Assembly: GCA_038380435.1 (NCBI GenBank)
Contig: JAWZYU010000028.1
Coordinates: 46,497,095 to 46,561,094, forward strand
Direction: 5' to 3'
Length of the DNA stretch: 64,000 nucleotides
Origin: Ryuthela nishihirai
Lineage: Eukaryota; Arthropoda; Arachnida; Araneae; Heptathelidae
The notes below the pieces were generated by a model that saw only the letters and a program-made list of their open reading frames with translations, searched no databases and was not told the DNA's origin. Position 1 is the first letter of the stretch. Each line of letters begins with the position of its first letter. Below, in pieces: positions 47,290 through 57,825 of this stretch. Made by a program: the position numbers and the translations under genes.

Positions 47290-47985
47290 CGCAATGCACA
47301 CGCTTCGATTTACAGTGAGGTCACCTCCTTTGTTAAAGCTTTTCTGTAAGCCTGTGAGGCCACTTCCATTGTTTTAAGCTGCACACGCTCTAATTCGATG
47401 TAAGATTTTAATCTGCACGCGCTCCAATTTTTTAAGGCCACTTCCAATGTTTTAATCTGCACACGCTCCAATTCGCTGTGAGGCCACTTCCATTGTTTTA
47501 AGCTGCACACGTTTCAAATCGCTGTGTGGTCACTTCCATTGTTTAAACCTGCACACGGTTCAATTCGCTGTGAGGCCGCTTCTATTATTTTAATCTGCAC
47601 ACGGTCCAATTCGCTTGAGGCCGCTTCTATTATTTTAATCTGCACACGGTCCAATTCGCTTGAGGCCACTTCCATTGCTTTAATCTGCACACGCTCCAAT
47701 TCGCTGTGAGGCCACTTCCATTGTTTTAAGCTGCACACGTTCCAAATTGCTGTGTGGTCACTTCCATTGCTTTAATCTGCACACGCTCCAATTCGCTGTG
47801 AGGCCACTTCCATTGCTTTAATCTGCACACGCTCCAATTCGCTATGAGGCCACTTCCATTGCTTTAATCTGCACATGCTCCAATTCGCTGTGAGGCCACT
47901 TCCACTGTTTTAAGCTGCACACGCTCCAATTCGCTGTGAGGCCACTTCCATTGTTTTAAGCTGCACACGCTCAAATTTACTCTGA
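47290..47985. repeat. 46-bp minisatellite with CACACGCTCC core
   Basis: About 15 units of CTGCACACGCTCCAATTCGC, then TGTGAGGCCACTTCCATTG, then TTTTAAT. Starts spaced exactly 46 bp are visible at 47777, 47823 and 47869; some units are 44-48 bp. Variants include GCTGTGTGGTCAC and CACGGTCC. The first 25 bases of the unit match a segment of the 27 kb hairpin array. Confidence 0.93.
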
Positions 47986-48689
47986 AGCTACTTCCTCCAT
48001 TGTTATCCGAATAAAATCTACGACGGAAAATCTGTGCGAAAAATCAAACGGGGTTGTGTTGGGGTCTGTTAAAAAAAAAAGACACTTCTCAAGAGCCTCA
48101 CGAAATCTTTTTGGTCAAATCCGTCACGTTCACCTACGTAATCGCGACACGCGCGCTCTCTTCTAATTTGTGATAAGGAGGAGGAAAAAAGGGAGCGAAT
48201 GAGAAATGACGGAGTGCGAGGAGACGTGGAACAAGAGACGAAATCGGAGTTTTCCGAAAGAGCATTGTCGGGGGAACACAGGGGTTGTGTAATGGGGAGG
48301 GGAGAGGGCGAATAGATGCGTGTGGGGAGGGATCTCAATGAAAAGAAGAAATTACTGGTGGTGGCGAATCACGTGGAGGTGAAACTATCCCCCTGGAGAA
48401 AACGGAATGAGATCATGTTTGCAATTAGACGTAAAACCACTGAGATTTTAAACACTTTTATTTTCTCTAATTTCTTGGCTGCGCCCATCTCCAGTTTCTG
48501 ATATTTCTAAGGTCCTTTTTTTGCATATTTCTAACAGAGGGAGGGGGTACATTTCCACGTATTTGTAAGATAAACCTCATTTGGCTTTTATACATTTCCA
48601 GGATGTACGGATATTAATTTACATATGTGTCCTTCTAATTTCAAGTTTTCTAATGTTTATCCAAATCCATTTTACACATTTCTAAAGTT
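47986..48689. other. unassigned DNA
   Basis: Short frames only (for example an ATG frame at about 48199-48315 and another at 48316-48501), none with a recognisable domain. From 48500 on, ATTTCTAA- and GGATGTAC-type motifs recur and also appear at 50000-50180, past the LINE and the SINE-B, suggesting an old diverged repeat split by them. Confidence 0.35.
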
Positions 48690-49712
48690 GATTGTGAGAT
48701 CATATGGTATACCTGACAAGTTGGTTAACATAATGAAAGCTCTCTATAATAACACTGAGTCGTGTGTGAGAGTTGGTAAGTCTTGTAGCAATTGGTTTAG
48801 CATTACTTCTGGTGTTCGACAAGGGTGCATTTTGTCTCCTTTTCTCTTCAGCTTGGTTATTGATTATGTTATGCGAAATTCATTTCAAGGGAAAGATTTT
48901 GGCCTTAAATGGACTGGAGATACGAAAATTTCTGATTTAGATTATGCTGATGATTTAGCCTTTTGGCAAATGATGTTGATGAGATGAACTCTTTCACTCG
49001 AGCTGTTGATGAGACTGGTAGTAGAGTAGGTTTGTTTATAAACAGAGAGAAAACTAAAGTGATGAAAATTGGTCAGGCAGGCTGTGATTCAGTTAATCTG
49101 AATGGTTGCAGCCTTGAGCAGGTGTCACAGTTTAATTATCTTGGGAGCTATGTAACAGATAATGGTGATGTGCGGCATGAGATTAACAGACGAATAGGGA
49201 TTGCTGCCGGGACTTTTAAGAACCTATGGAGAGTGTGGAGAAATAGGCGTATACACCTAAAGACTAAAATTAGACTGTATAATAGTTTGGTTCTTTCTAG
49301 GGTTAGTTATGATAGTGAAACTTGGACACTTTGTAAACAAGATAACAGGAAACTAGATGCTTTTGATTCCAGATGCTTACGCAGTATCTTGGGTATTAGG
49401 TGGTTCAACTTTGTAACTAATGATGATGTTAGGCAAAGGAGTTTGCAACCTCCTTTAAGCAGCATATTGTGCAGAGAGAGACTCCGCTGGTTTGGCCATG
49501 TTGCCCGTATGGATAATTATAGATTTGCGAATAGGGTTATGAGCAGTGTGCCTGGAGACCTCAGAAGGAGGGGGAGACCTAGGATGCGATGGGCAGACGA
49601 TGTCAAACAGGACCTTGTTAGAATTGGTATGCAGTGGCCAGATGCAGTAGATGTAGCTCAGGATAGACTTGCTTGGAGAACTAAATTGCACGGTCTGGTT
49701 GGACCACCGTAG
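48625..49712 (+). pseudogene. LINE reverse transcriptase remnant, one frameshift
   Basis: The first frame (48625-48987) carries RSYGIPDKLVNIMKALY, then GVRQGCILSPFLFSLVID, then the catalytic YADD (48943-48954). The frame shifts just after DYADDLA (about 48955-48962), apparently by loss of one base. It resumes as ANDVDEMNSF in the frame ending at 49712. The C-terminal part has RWFGHVARM and GRPRMRWADDV, typical of LINE C-termini. Residues before RSYGIP (48625-48690) are probably flanking DNA. With the truncation and frameshift it cannot encode a working enzyme. Confidence 0.88.
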
Positions 49713-49750
49713 CCCATGGCTGCTTGAGGATGATGATGATGATGCACTGA
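48690..49750 (+). mobile_element. 5'-truncated LINE, reverse transcriptase 3' part
   Basis: Contains the second half of the RT domain and the C-terminal region of a non-LTR retrotransposon, then a short 3' UTR ending in a (GAT)n-type tail (49726-49745). The endonuclease and N-terminal RT motifs are missing. Local sequence resembles RTE-like elements, but I hold the clade assignment loosely. Confidence 0.88.
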
Positions 49751-49779
49751 TGTCTGTTTTTGTTTCCACCTTAGCTAAA

Positions 49780-49991
49780 TAAAATAAATAAATACCCCTT
49801 CAAGCAGCTGCTTGCCACAGAGGTCTGACAGCAGCCTGTCGGTTTATATGCCATAGTAGAAGGTCTGAGGGGATGGCAGGACCTCAGCAGAAAAAATGAC
49901 ACAAACGTCCATGCCTTGACCCGCCCCTCGAACCCAGGTCCCTTAGATCAGTAGCCAAATGCGCTAACCACTCGGACATGGGACGGCTACT
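49780..49991 (-). mobile_element. full-length SINE-B with target duplication
   Basis: Minus-strand copy just downstream of the LINE tail. CTTAGCTAAA occurs at 49770-49779 and 49992-50001. The head has its A-box region as GTGGTTAGCGC and B box GGGTTCGAGGGG, one base off the usual. Confidence 0.9.
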
Positions 49992-50199
49992 CTTAGCTAA
50001 AAGGATACATATATTCATTTTTCTCGTTCTTAGGATGTACCGATGACCATTTTGACGTTTTTCTAAAAGGATTACACATCGCCATTCTTATTCCTGTAAT
50101 GTGCTGATGTATGCTTTTAGCGTAGCGTATCGTAAACGGTGCACATTTCATTTCGTTTTCTATGACGTGTCTATGTCCATTTCCATTAATTCCCTAAAG

Positions 50200-50937
50200 G
50201 GTAGGAGTGACTAAGTCGAGAGTGCGCCAGGCTCATAATCTGCAGTTCCCAAGTTCGAGTTTCATCTGGGTCAGAGTTGAGATTTATCTCCGCAACACTC
50301 CCCGCCCTGTCCACGTTCAGTAAGGGATATCGATGGGCTTGGAAAGGCCGTCCGTAGGATGGGACATTGGGCCGTCGACACCATGTGCTGGATTTGAGTT
50401 GGGTAGTTTTACCTCTGAGCGGCACTTTTGTACACACAATGGACTAAATGGCCAGGTCACAAGGGTTGGGTTGTTTTACCTCTGAGCGGCACTTTTTTGC
50501 ACACATGGGCTAAATGGCCAGGTCACATGGACCCCGAAGGCTCAGAGAAGGTTGGGGGAGCGTGTTCTTTAACGTGCACAGGGTATGGCTCTCCCGCACA
50601 CGGGTCACGGCTTAACGTCATATCCGACGGACGGCGGCCTTTCCAAACCCATCGGTGTCCCCTACTGACTGTGGGCAGGACGGCTAGTTTTGCGGAGATA
50701 AATCTCAAAGCTGGCCCAGCTGGGACTCGAACCTGGGAACCATGTGCTGGAGAGTCATACCTTGTTCGCGTTAAAGAACACGCTGGATGGCCTTTACGGA
50801 AGACGACCATCTGTCTCCAAACAACTGTCCAGTGGGTTACCTTCGTTCAACCTTCTCTGAACCCTTGGGGTCCTTGTGATCTGGTCATTTAGCCCATTGT
50901 GTGCAAAAAATTGCTTCTCAGAGATAAAACAACCCAG
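50200..50937 (+). mobile_element. old SINE-A split by a younger insertion
   Basis: Plus-strand copy in two collinear pieces, 50200-50392 (head, linker, start of central domain) and 50740-50937 (rest of central domain to AACAACCCAG). The head reads CTCATAATCTG. Interrupted at CCATGTGCTGGA. Confidence 0.87.
50393..50738 (-). mobile_element. SINE-A nested insertion with doubled tail and deletion
   Basis: Minus-strand insertion flanked by perfect ACCATGTGCTGGA duplications (50380-50392 and 50739-50751). It carries a short extra tail (50398-50463) followed by a second tail, and lacks the segment between GGTTGGGGGAG and CGTGTTC. It ends just into the B box (GGGACTCGAACCTGGG). Confidence 0.9.
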
Positions 50938-51342
50938 TTAATAGGAAGTCAATAGGATAATATCGCAGAGGTCCTTAACCTGGGATAACCTCAGAAAGTG
51001 AGGGAGGAACATTTGGAGGAAAATTATTGAATTATTGTAGTTCAAAAATTCAAAATCAATCATTTATAATTTGATTATGACTTGAGTTTAAAAACAAACT
51101 GTTTCAAATGTAATTCATAATTTAACCATTTTTGGCCCAACATTTTCGGGCAGAATATTTAACAATAAATTTTCTCGTTTGAAGAAAAAACAAACAACTT
51201 TCATAATTACCTAAATATTGAGAGAATCATTTAGCAAATTTCTGAAATCTCTATTATATTTTATTATGGTTTGAACTGTTTATAAGTGTTAGAAGAGTTT
51301 GAAATTGGAGCGTGCGTAGCTTTTGTGAAATAGTCCATCTTC
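50938..51342. other. AT-rich DNA, no supported feature
   Basis: Short frames only. Confidence 0.4.
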
Positions 51343-51552
51343 CATAAATAAAATAAATACCCCCTCAAGCAGCTGCTTGCCACAGAGGTCTGACAGGAGC
51401 CTGTCAGTTTATATGCCGTAGTACAAGGTCTGTGAGGATGGCAGGACCTCAGCAGAAAAACAACACACACATCCATGCCTTATCCGGGGCTCGAACCCAG
51501 GTCCCTTAGATCAGTAGCCAAGCGCGCTAACCACTCGGCCACGGGACGGCAA
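51343..51552 (-). mobile_element. full-length SINE-B
   Basis: Near-identical to the copy at 34243-34447, with intact head and body. Flanks CATCTTCCATAA (about 51336) and AATCTTCATAA (about 51550) look like an imperfect target duplication. Confidence 0.88.
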
Positions 51553-51755
51553 TCTTCATAACTCACCATCTTCCATTACTCTTTAAATACTGAACGAATA
51601 TTGTTTAATAAAACCGAGATTTAGATTTGATCGTGATCAATCATCTTCAGCCGCATTTTTACATTAGACAAATATTTCTGAATTTGTAGAGCTACGAAGT
51701 TGGATTCCCATTGGCATAACATGGGGATTATCTGATGTTTTGATAGTGCAGTGTA

Positions 51756-52112
51756 CAGTCGCTCAAAAAAAAAACTATCCCAACACTATGGTTGATTACA
51801 GAATTCAGAAAAAATATCTGGCAACGATTTTTTTCAGAAAAAATATCTGGCAACGATTTATTTATTTTTTTTTTATTTTTTTTAGAAAAAATATCTGGCA
51901 ACTATTTTTTCAGGGGGGGATATCTGGCAACGATTTTTTCCAGGGGGGAATATCTGGCAACGATTTTTTTTAGAAATTAGTGGCCTGGCAACCTTCGTGT
52001 CACGTGGCACGAAAGTTGCCAGATCACTAATTTCTAAAAAAAAATCGTTGCCAGATATTTTTTCTGAATTCTGTAATCAACCCTAGTGTTCGGATACTTT
52101 TTGGAGCGACTG
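51756..52112. mobile_element. MITE with expanded left arm
   Basis: Left terminus CAGTCGCTCAAAAAAAAAAC after TA (51754-51755); right terminus GAGCGACTG before TA (52113-52114). The left arm contains five tandem copies of ATATCTGGCAACGATTTTTT instead of one, making it about 140 bp longer than the 215-bp copy at 55358. The centre is CGTGTCACGTGGCACG. No transposase. Confidence 0.9.
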
Positions 52113-52181
52113 TATATGCAGAGTTGTTATGCGAATAAGATGTATTTTTACACGAAAAGAGAAAAGATATGGTGAGATAGA

Positions 52182-52345
52182 ATTAATTAAGAGAGAGAGA
52201 GAGAGCTCTTACTTGAGTCTTGAAACGAGGGAAAAGAAATGAGCATAGCATGGACAAAAGAGAGAATGAGAAAAGGTGGTGGAGGAGAAAAGGTGGTGGA
52301 GGAGAAAAGGTGTGGAGGGAAAAGGTGGTGGGGGAGAAAAGGGGA
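52182..52345. repeat. (GA)n and ~17-bp GGTGGTGGAGGAGAAAA repeat
   Basis: (AG)n at 52189-52206, then about five units of GGAGAAAAGGTGGTGGA at 52262-52345. The CT-rich minus-strand frames here are compositional. Confidence 0.8.
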
Positions 52346-52431
52346 TATTCCAAACAAGCTGAATGAAAAAGGAGGAAAGGTGACTTCCAATGATAAGAAT
52401 AATATGAGTTGACGGAGCATGATACCAAGAT

Positions 52432-52647
52432 ATGAGAGAAGATGATCTTGGGAGCAATGGGATGCTGAATGATGAGGAAGAGCGTTGTTGGTCCTTGATT
52501 GCATGGAAAATGCGTTTTTTGGAGCGAACGGAGTGGGCGGAAATTGCTCTGCGAATTGATATGCAGATTTACGAATGCGATGTCGTGGATTTGATCAGAC
52601 GTGAAAACAAGGGATTGCTCCCCGCATCCGTAATGGGATGCTTTTGA
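52432..52647 (+). CDS. small ORF, unknown; low confidence
   Basis: ATG start, 71 codons, beginning MREDDLGSNGMLNDEEERCW and rich in W, D/E and R, ending ASVMGCF. The composition is more protein-like than the surrounding frames, but there is no domain I recognise, no flanking splice sites I trust, and a purine-rich repeat just upstream. It could equally be a chance frame or a relic. Confidence 0.15.
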   Translation: MREDDLGSNGMLNDEEERCWSLIAWKMRFLERTEWAEIALRIDMQIYECDVVDLIRRENKGLLPASVMGCF

Positions 52648-53121
52648 GGATGAAAATGAAGTCTGTGAGAGATTTGTGAGTTCGTGGATCGATGTGTGCG
52701 CAAGATATGCCTAACACGATAAAGGGAATTCTGTTTATCACCGTTAGCCTCGTTTTGATGATCTTTTGTGATGAGTTTTGGTAGGAGCAACGCCATGAAT
52801 ATTTCGGGGAAAAAGTATCGGTTTAAGTTTTAGTAACACGACGTTTTTGTTGGTGAAGGAAGAGTTTAAATAGCATCTTATATAGCACAAAATATGTATA
52901 ATTATATAGTTAAATAGCATCATTATATTAATATAATATTCGTGCTCTTTAGACGTATGTGCACACTACGTTACTAAATGTATTGGTGAATCCCTGAGTT
53001 TTGTGAATGGCAAGTCACATTCAGTTATTCCTAACCTTTAAAAATAAGCTTTTTTTGGAAAAAAACGCAGAGATTAATTGAAGATCCTAACAGTTGTCAC
53101 GTGGATTTCTTTCTCCTCTTT
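52648..53121. other. unassigned DNA
   Basis: Short frames and ATATAAT-like repeats (52870-52940) only. Confidence 0.35.
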
Positions 53122-53606
53122 AGCTCTGAGCCTTTGGTGTACTTGGGGGGCGGGGGGGGGGCTCAGTCGGTAGCGCGCCAGGCTCGTAATCTGTAGTTCC
53201 CAGGTTCGAGTCCCAGCTGGGTCAGCGTTGAGATTTATTGCAGCAAAATTCCCCGCCCTGTCCACGGTCAGTAGGGGACACCGATGGGCTTGGAAAGGCC
53301 GCCGTCCGTCGGATGGGACGTTAAGCCGTGGCCCTGTGTGCGGGAGAGCCATACCCTATGCACGTTAAAGAACAAGCTGGATGGCCTTGACGGGAGGCTA
53401 CCATCTGTCTCTCAACAGCTGTTCCAGTGGATCCCCTCCCCCAACCTTCTCTGAGCCTTCGGGGTATTTGTGACCTGGCCATTTAGCCCATGGTGTGCAA
53501 AAAAGTGCCGCTCAGAGGTAAAACAGAAACAGTGTACTTGGGACCTAATCAATTTGGTCCATCACGTGCAAAGAAATAGTTCCGATCATAGGTAAAACAA
53601 CCCAGT
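53122..53606 (+). mobile_element. old SINE-A 3' end split by a younger copy
   Basis: AGCTCTGAGCCTTTGGTGTAC (about 53122-53147) and ACCTAATCAATTTGGTCCATC to TAGGTAAAACAACCCA (53543-53606) are collinear parts of a decayed SINE-A tail. The younger copy at 53148-53531 lies exactly between them. Confidence 0.75.
53148..53531 (+). mobile_element. full-length SINE-A nested in an older tail
   Basis: Head to tail complete, with a long G run at the head start. Flanked by GTGTACTTGGG at 53137-53147 and 53532-53542, an 11-bp target duplication within the older SINE. Confidence 0.9.
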
Positions 53607-54399
53607 GTAGCTATCTGTTAAAAGACGACACTTCACAGCATTAGCAGTAATACTACACACTCTATCCATTGTTGCGTCCTCCTATCCTTATCTCCCATTT
53701 CATCCCCCATCCTTTCTTCTTTCCCTCCCCCTTGTGTCGAAACAATTAGCCACGTCTCCCCGCACAGGATACTTATCAGACTTCCATTGTAAATAAAGAT
53801 AGAAGGGACCTTTTTAGACGGAAGCGATGCAGTGCACGAGGGAAAAAAAATCCCTCTAGCAAGGGGAAAATGGAAGCAGAGGCGAGTCCCGTTCTTCCTC
53901 CCACTGGGAAGTGAAGGAGAAGCCCAGGGCGCTTTGTTAGATGATGTTGTTAGCGAAGCAGTCGCTGGTAATGAGTAATGAGGCCTTAGCTTACCTGGAA
54001 GCGATGTCTGTTTTTGTATATACGTGCTTGGGAGGGAGGATCCTTGCCCAAATGATGTGGCAGAGGACGAAACAAAAGCACACTTCCTTAGAGGAAGGAG
54101 GAGGAAGATTCCAGCGGTTTACCCTGGATGAAAAGGAGGAATAAAAATGACCTTTGAGGATGCAGAAAGACAGTTGAACATTCAGACATTAAAAATATTT
54201 GATTATAAAAGTGTAAAACGAAATAAAAGTGTGATTAAAAAAATCCTTATTTGAATTCGTATTTACTTCAAAATGAAAAAAACTTCGTCATTGGTATGTG
54301 TTGTTTTTATTTTTTAAGACGCAAATGCGAAGAGAGGTTTTTTTTTTCTTAATTTGTTTTTTGCACACCTTAGACTTAGGTCACAAGAGCACAGATATG
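53607..54399. other. unassigned DNA, weak ORF at 53941-54144
   Basis: A 67-codon ATG frame at 53941-54144 (+) starts MMLLAKQSLVMSNEALAY and ends in Glu-rich sequence. No recognisable domain and no splice context; I do not call it a gene. Confidence 0.3.
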
Positions 54400-55072
54400 C
54401 TTAGGGAAAAGATGCCCCATTAGAAGACATAGGGAAAAGATGCCCCATTAGAAGACATAGGGAAAAGATGCACCATTGGAAGACATAGGGAAAAGATGCC
54501 CCATTAGAAGACATAGGGAAAAGATGTCCCATTAGAAGACATAGGGAAAAGATGCACCATTGGAAGACATAGGGAAAAGATGCACCATTAGAAGACATAG
54601 GGAAAAGATGTCCCATTAGAAGACATAGGGAAAAGATGCACCATTAGAAGGCATAGGGAAAAGATGCACCATTGGAAGACATAGGGAAAAGATGCCCCAT
54701 TAGAAGACATAGGAAAAAGATGTCCCATTAGAAGACATAGGGAAAAGATGCCCCATTAGAAGACACAGGGAAAAGATGCCCCATTAGAAGACATAGGGAA
54801 AAGAAGTCCCATTAGAAGACATAGGGAAAAGATGCCCCATTAGAAGACATAGGGAAAAGAAGTCCCATTAGAAGACATAGGGAAAAGATGCCCCATTAGA
54901 AGACATAGGAAAAAGATGTCCCATTAGAAGACATAGGGAAAAGATGCCCCATTAGAAGACACAGGGAAAAGATGCCCCATTAGAAGACATAGGGAAAAGA
55001 AGTCCCATTAGAAGACATAGGGAAAAGATGCCCTATTAGAAGACATAGGGAAAAGATGTCCCATTAGAAGAC
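54400..55072. repeat. 28-bp minisatellite, 24 units
   Basis: Units of GAAGACATAGGGAAAAGATG then CCCCATTA, with GCACCATTG, GTCCC and AAGTCCC variants. The variant AGGAAAAAGA recurs at 54711 and 54907, 196 bp (7 units) apart, with the same neighbouring variants, so a 7-unit block was duplicated. Confidence 0.95.
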
Positions 55073-55350
55073 AAATGGAAGCCTCCCGTCAAGAACATTC
55101 ATGGCCATGTGCATTCCTGCACATAGGCAAAGAGTTGGATTACCTCTCAGCGGCGCTTTTTTGCCCACAATGCGCTAAATAGCCAGGTCACAAAGACTCC
55201 GAGGACACAGAGAAGTTTGGAGCAAGAGAGCCCACTTGAGAGCATGAAGGAGACAGATGGTAGCCTCTCGTCAAGGCCATCCAGATTGTTCTTTAGCATT
55301 CACAGGATATGACTCTAGCAAACAAGGTGCCACGGCTTCTCCAAGCTCAA
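55073..55350 (-). mobile_element. old SINE-A pieces
   Basis: 55128-55350 is a diverged minus-strand copy from tail (AGTTGGATTACCTCTCAGCGG) to central domain. A further fragment, GGAAGCCTCCCGTCAAG, precedes it at about 55078. The MITE that follows inserted right at its truncated end. Confidence 0.7.
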
Positions 55351-55357
55351 CGGAGTA

Positions 55358-55572
55358 CAGTCGCTGAAAAAAAAGTATCCGAACTCTATGGTTGATTATA
55401 GAATTCAGGAAAAATATCTGGCAACGATTTTTTTAGAAATTAGTGATCTGGCAACCTTCATGTCACGTGACACGAAGGTTGCCAGATCACTAATTTCTAA
55501 AAAATCGTTGCGAGATATTTTTTCTGAATTCTGTAATCAACTATAGTGTTCGAATATTTATTTGAGCGACTG
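55358..55572. mobile_element. complete MITE, palindromic (reference copy)
   Basis: 215 bp between TA dinucleotides (55356-55357 and 55573-55574). The termini are inverted: CAGTCGCTGAAAAAAAAG and, reversed, CAGTCGCTCAAATAAATA, with TCCGAACTCTATGG / TTCGAACACTATAG inside. The whole element is an imperfect palindrome centred on TTCATGTCACGTGACACGAA. TA duplication and CAGT ends fit a Tc1/mariner-superfamily non-autonomous element. RNA from it would fold into a ~100-bp hairpin. Confidence 0.92.
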
Positions 55573-56034
55573 TACTCTTTAATGAGCAAAGGCACTTGGG
55601 GATATCTAATGCATTGATATTCACACCTGAGATAAGACATGGTTGTAATAAAGAACCGTGAAAAATATATAAACGTTCGATTTTGTCTAGAATGATTTTT
55701 GAAAAAATGTACGTATATCGAACGATCTTATGGTACTTTACGGCTCAATCCAGCCACTTTCCATAGCCCCTAGATATTTTCTAGTTCCAAACCTACTATT
55801 GATATTCAATTCATTAGATTATTAGTTATTTCATTCATTATCAGTTTTTTTTATTGATTAAGTTTTATCCTATTTAAAGAAAGCTAATTCGAAATTGGCG
55901 AATTTTTCTTCCATGTTCCTTTAACAGGCGGTTTTAATAAGGTCTTTACGACTTCACTGCGAATAAAAACACATTCTGATATTATTCTCGTGAAGCAGCA
56001 TGAATGCAAAGCTCCTTGGTCACTGCCAATGCAT
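55573..56034. other. AT-rich DNA, no supported feature
   Basis: Short frames only. Confidence 0.4.
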
Positions 56035-56036
56035 CA

Positions 56037-56068
56037 ACCTACCCCCACCCCCACCCCCACCCCCACGG
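56037..56068. repeat. (CCCCCA)n, G-quadruplex-prone on minus strand
   Basis: Four to five consecutive CCCCCA units. The minus strand has four or more G5 runs separated by single T, fitting the strictest G-quadruplex pattern. Confidence 0.85.
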
Positions 56069-56272
56069 GTGCTTTAATTTGAAATGGCTCGAGTTATAAT
56101 TACAGTTGAAAATGGAGTCACGCAAGATACCTAGAGATCCACTCTTCGGCAGCGACTTCTAACTGAAACTTCTTCGCTGGAAGGAAGGAAAATCTGGTAA
56201 GGAGATATCTGTTCGATCGGGTTCTTTTGAGAGATGGAGCATTAGAAGATATTGTGTCCCCAATCTAGGGCT

Positions 56273-57164
56273 TTTTGTTCGGTTGTTTTACCTGTGAGCG
56301 GCACTCTTTTGCACACCATGGGCTAAATGGCCGGATCACATAGATCCCGAAGGTTCAGAGGAGGTTGGAGGAGGGGATCCACTGGAACAGCTGTTCGGAG
56401 ACAGATGGTAGCCTCTCGTCAAGGCCATCCAGTGTGTTCTTTAACGCTGGGTTGTTTTACCTCTGAGCGGCACTTTTTTTGAACACCATGGGCTAAATGG
56501 CCAGGTCACATGGACCCCGAAGTCTCAGAGAAGGTTGGGGGAGGGGATCCACTGGAACAGCTGTTAGGAGGCAGATGGTAGCCTCCCGTCAAGGCCATCC
56601 AATGTGTTCTTTAACGTTGTGTTGTTTTTCCTCTGAGCGGCACTTTTTTGAACACCATGGGCTAAATGGCCAGGTCACATGGACCCCGAAGTCTCAGAGA
56701 AGGTTGGGGGAGGTGATCCACTGGAACAGCTGTTAGGAGACAGATGATAGCCTCCCGTCAAGGCCATCCAGTGTGTTCTTTAACGTTGTGTTGTTTTACC
56801 TGTGAGCGGCACTTTTTTGAACACCATGGGCTAAATGGCCAGGTCACATGGACCCCGAAGGTTCAGAGGAGGTTGGAGGAGGGGATCCACTGGAACAGCT
56901 GTTAGGAAATAGATGGTAGCCTCCCGTCAAGGCCATCCAGTGTGTTCTTTAACGTGAACAGGGTATGGCTCTCCCGCACACGGGCCACAGCTTAACGTCC
57001 CATCCGACGGACGGCGGCCTTTCCAAGCCCATCGGTGTCCCCTACTGACCGTGGGAGGGCGGGGAATTTTGCGGAGATAAATCTCAACGCTGACCCCAGC
57101 TGAGACTCGAACCTGGGAACTGCAGATTCCGAGCCTGGCGCGCTACCGACTGAGCCACCCCCGC
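56273..57164 (-). mobile_element. SINE-A with four 3' segments, 15-bp target duplication
   Basis: 892-bp insertion: four successive 3' segments joined near 56447, 56617 and 56787 by CTTTAACGYTG junctions, the last continuing through central domain, linker and intact head. Perfect duplication CCCCAATCTAGGGCT at 56258-56272 and 57165-57179, so the multi-segment array lies inside a single insertion. Confidence 0.93.
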
Positions 57165-57179
57165 CCCCAATCTAGGGCT

Positions 57180-57825
57180 CAGGAGCAAGAAGAGGGAGTG
57201 TACAACTGCGCCAAAAGAAGAAATTTTAAAAATATGAAAATGAATCTTTTAATGTGGCTCAACTAAAATGAATGGTGTTTTAATAAGACGAAATTTTTAA
57301 TAACACCATACAACTAGATAGGTTATTGAAGCTATATATTCAGCAGCTCATATTTGAGATATATGATATTTGCCTATATTTAGAGGCATTGCTAGTTTCA
57401 GTCTTTTACATATTGCTTTGAAGACAACGTCATTTTTTGATGTTAAGGTAAACTTTATGTTAATATTTAATGTTTTCTCTTATAATTTTTTACTTAAGCA
57501 TGTGACAAGTAAAATGTAACTTTTTTTGTTCTTTTCGTTTGCATCCCATAATATTTTTCTATTTGGCGCGATGCCAAAAACGTTTGGGCACCCTGAGCTA
57601 AATAATATTTACTTTCAAGATTAAACACAAATTCTAAGTCTCATATTTCTTTCGTGATGCCAAGTCCCCCAAAAAACAATGTCGAATTGAAAAATATTTA
57701 TTCTCAAAAATCATAATAAATTCCAGAGCTAAGCATCAGGGAATAATATGAGATTAAGTCTTCCAGAAGAAAAAAAAATGATCGAGCTAAATTATCTTTA
57801 TTATAAAGAGCAAAAGTGAATTCCA
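57180..57825. other. AT-rich DNA, no supported feature
   Basis: Short frames only. A motif CGCGATGCCAAAAACGTTTG near 57569 is followed by a decayed copy of it, GTGATGCCAAGTCCCCC, near 57654; no more can be said. Confidence 0.35.
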
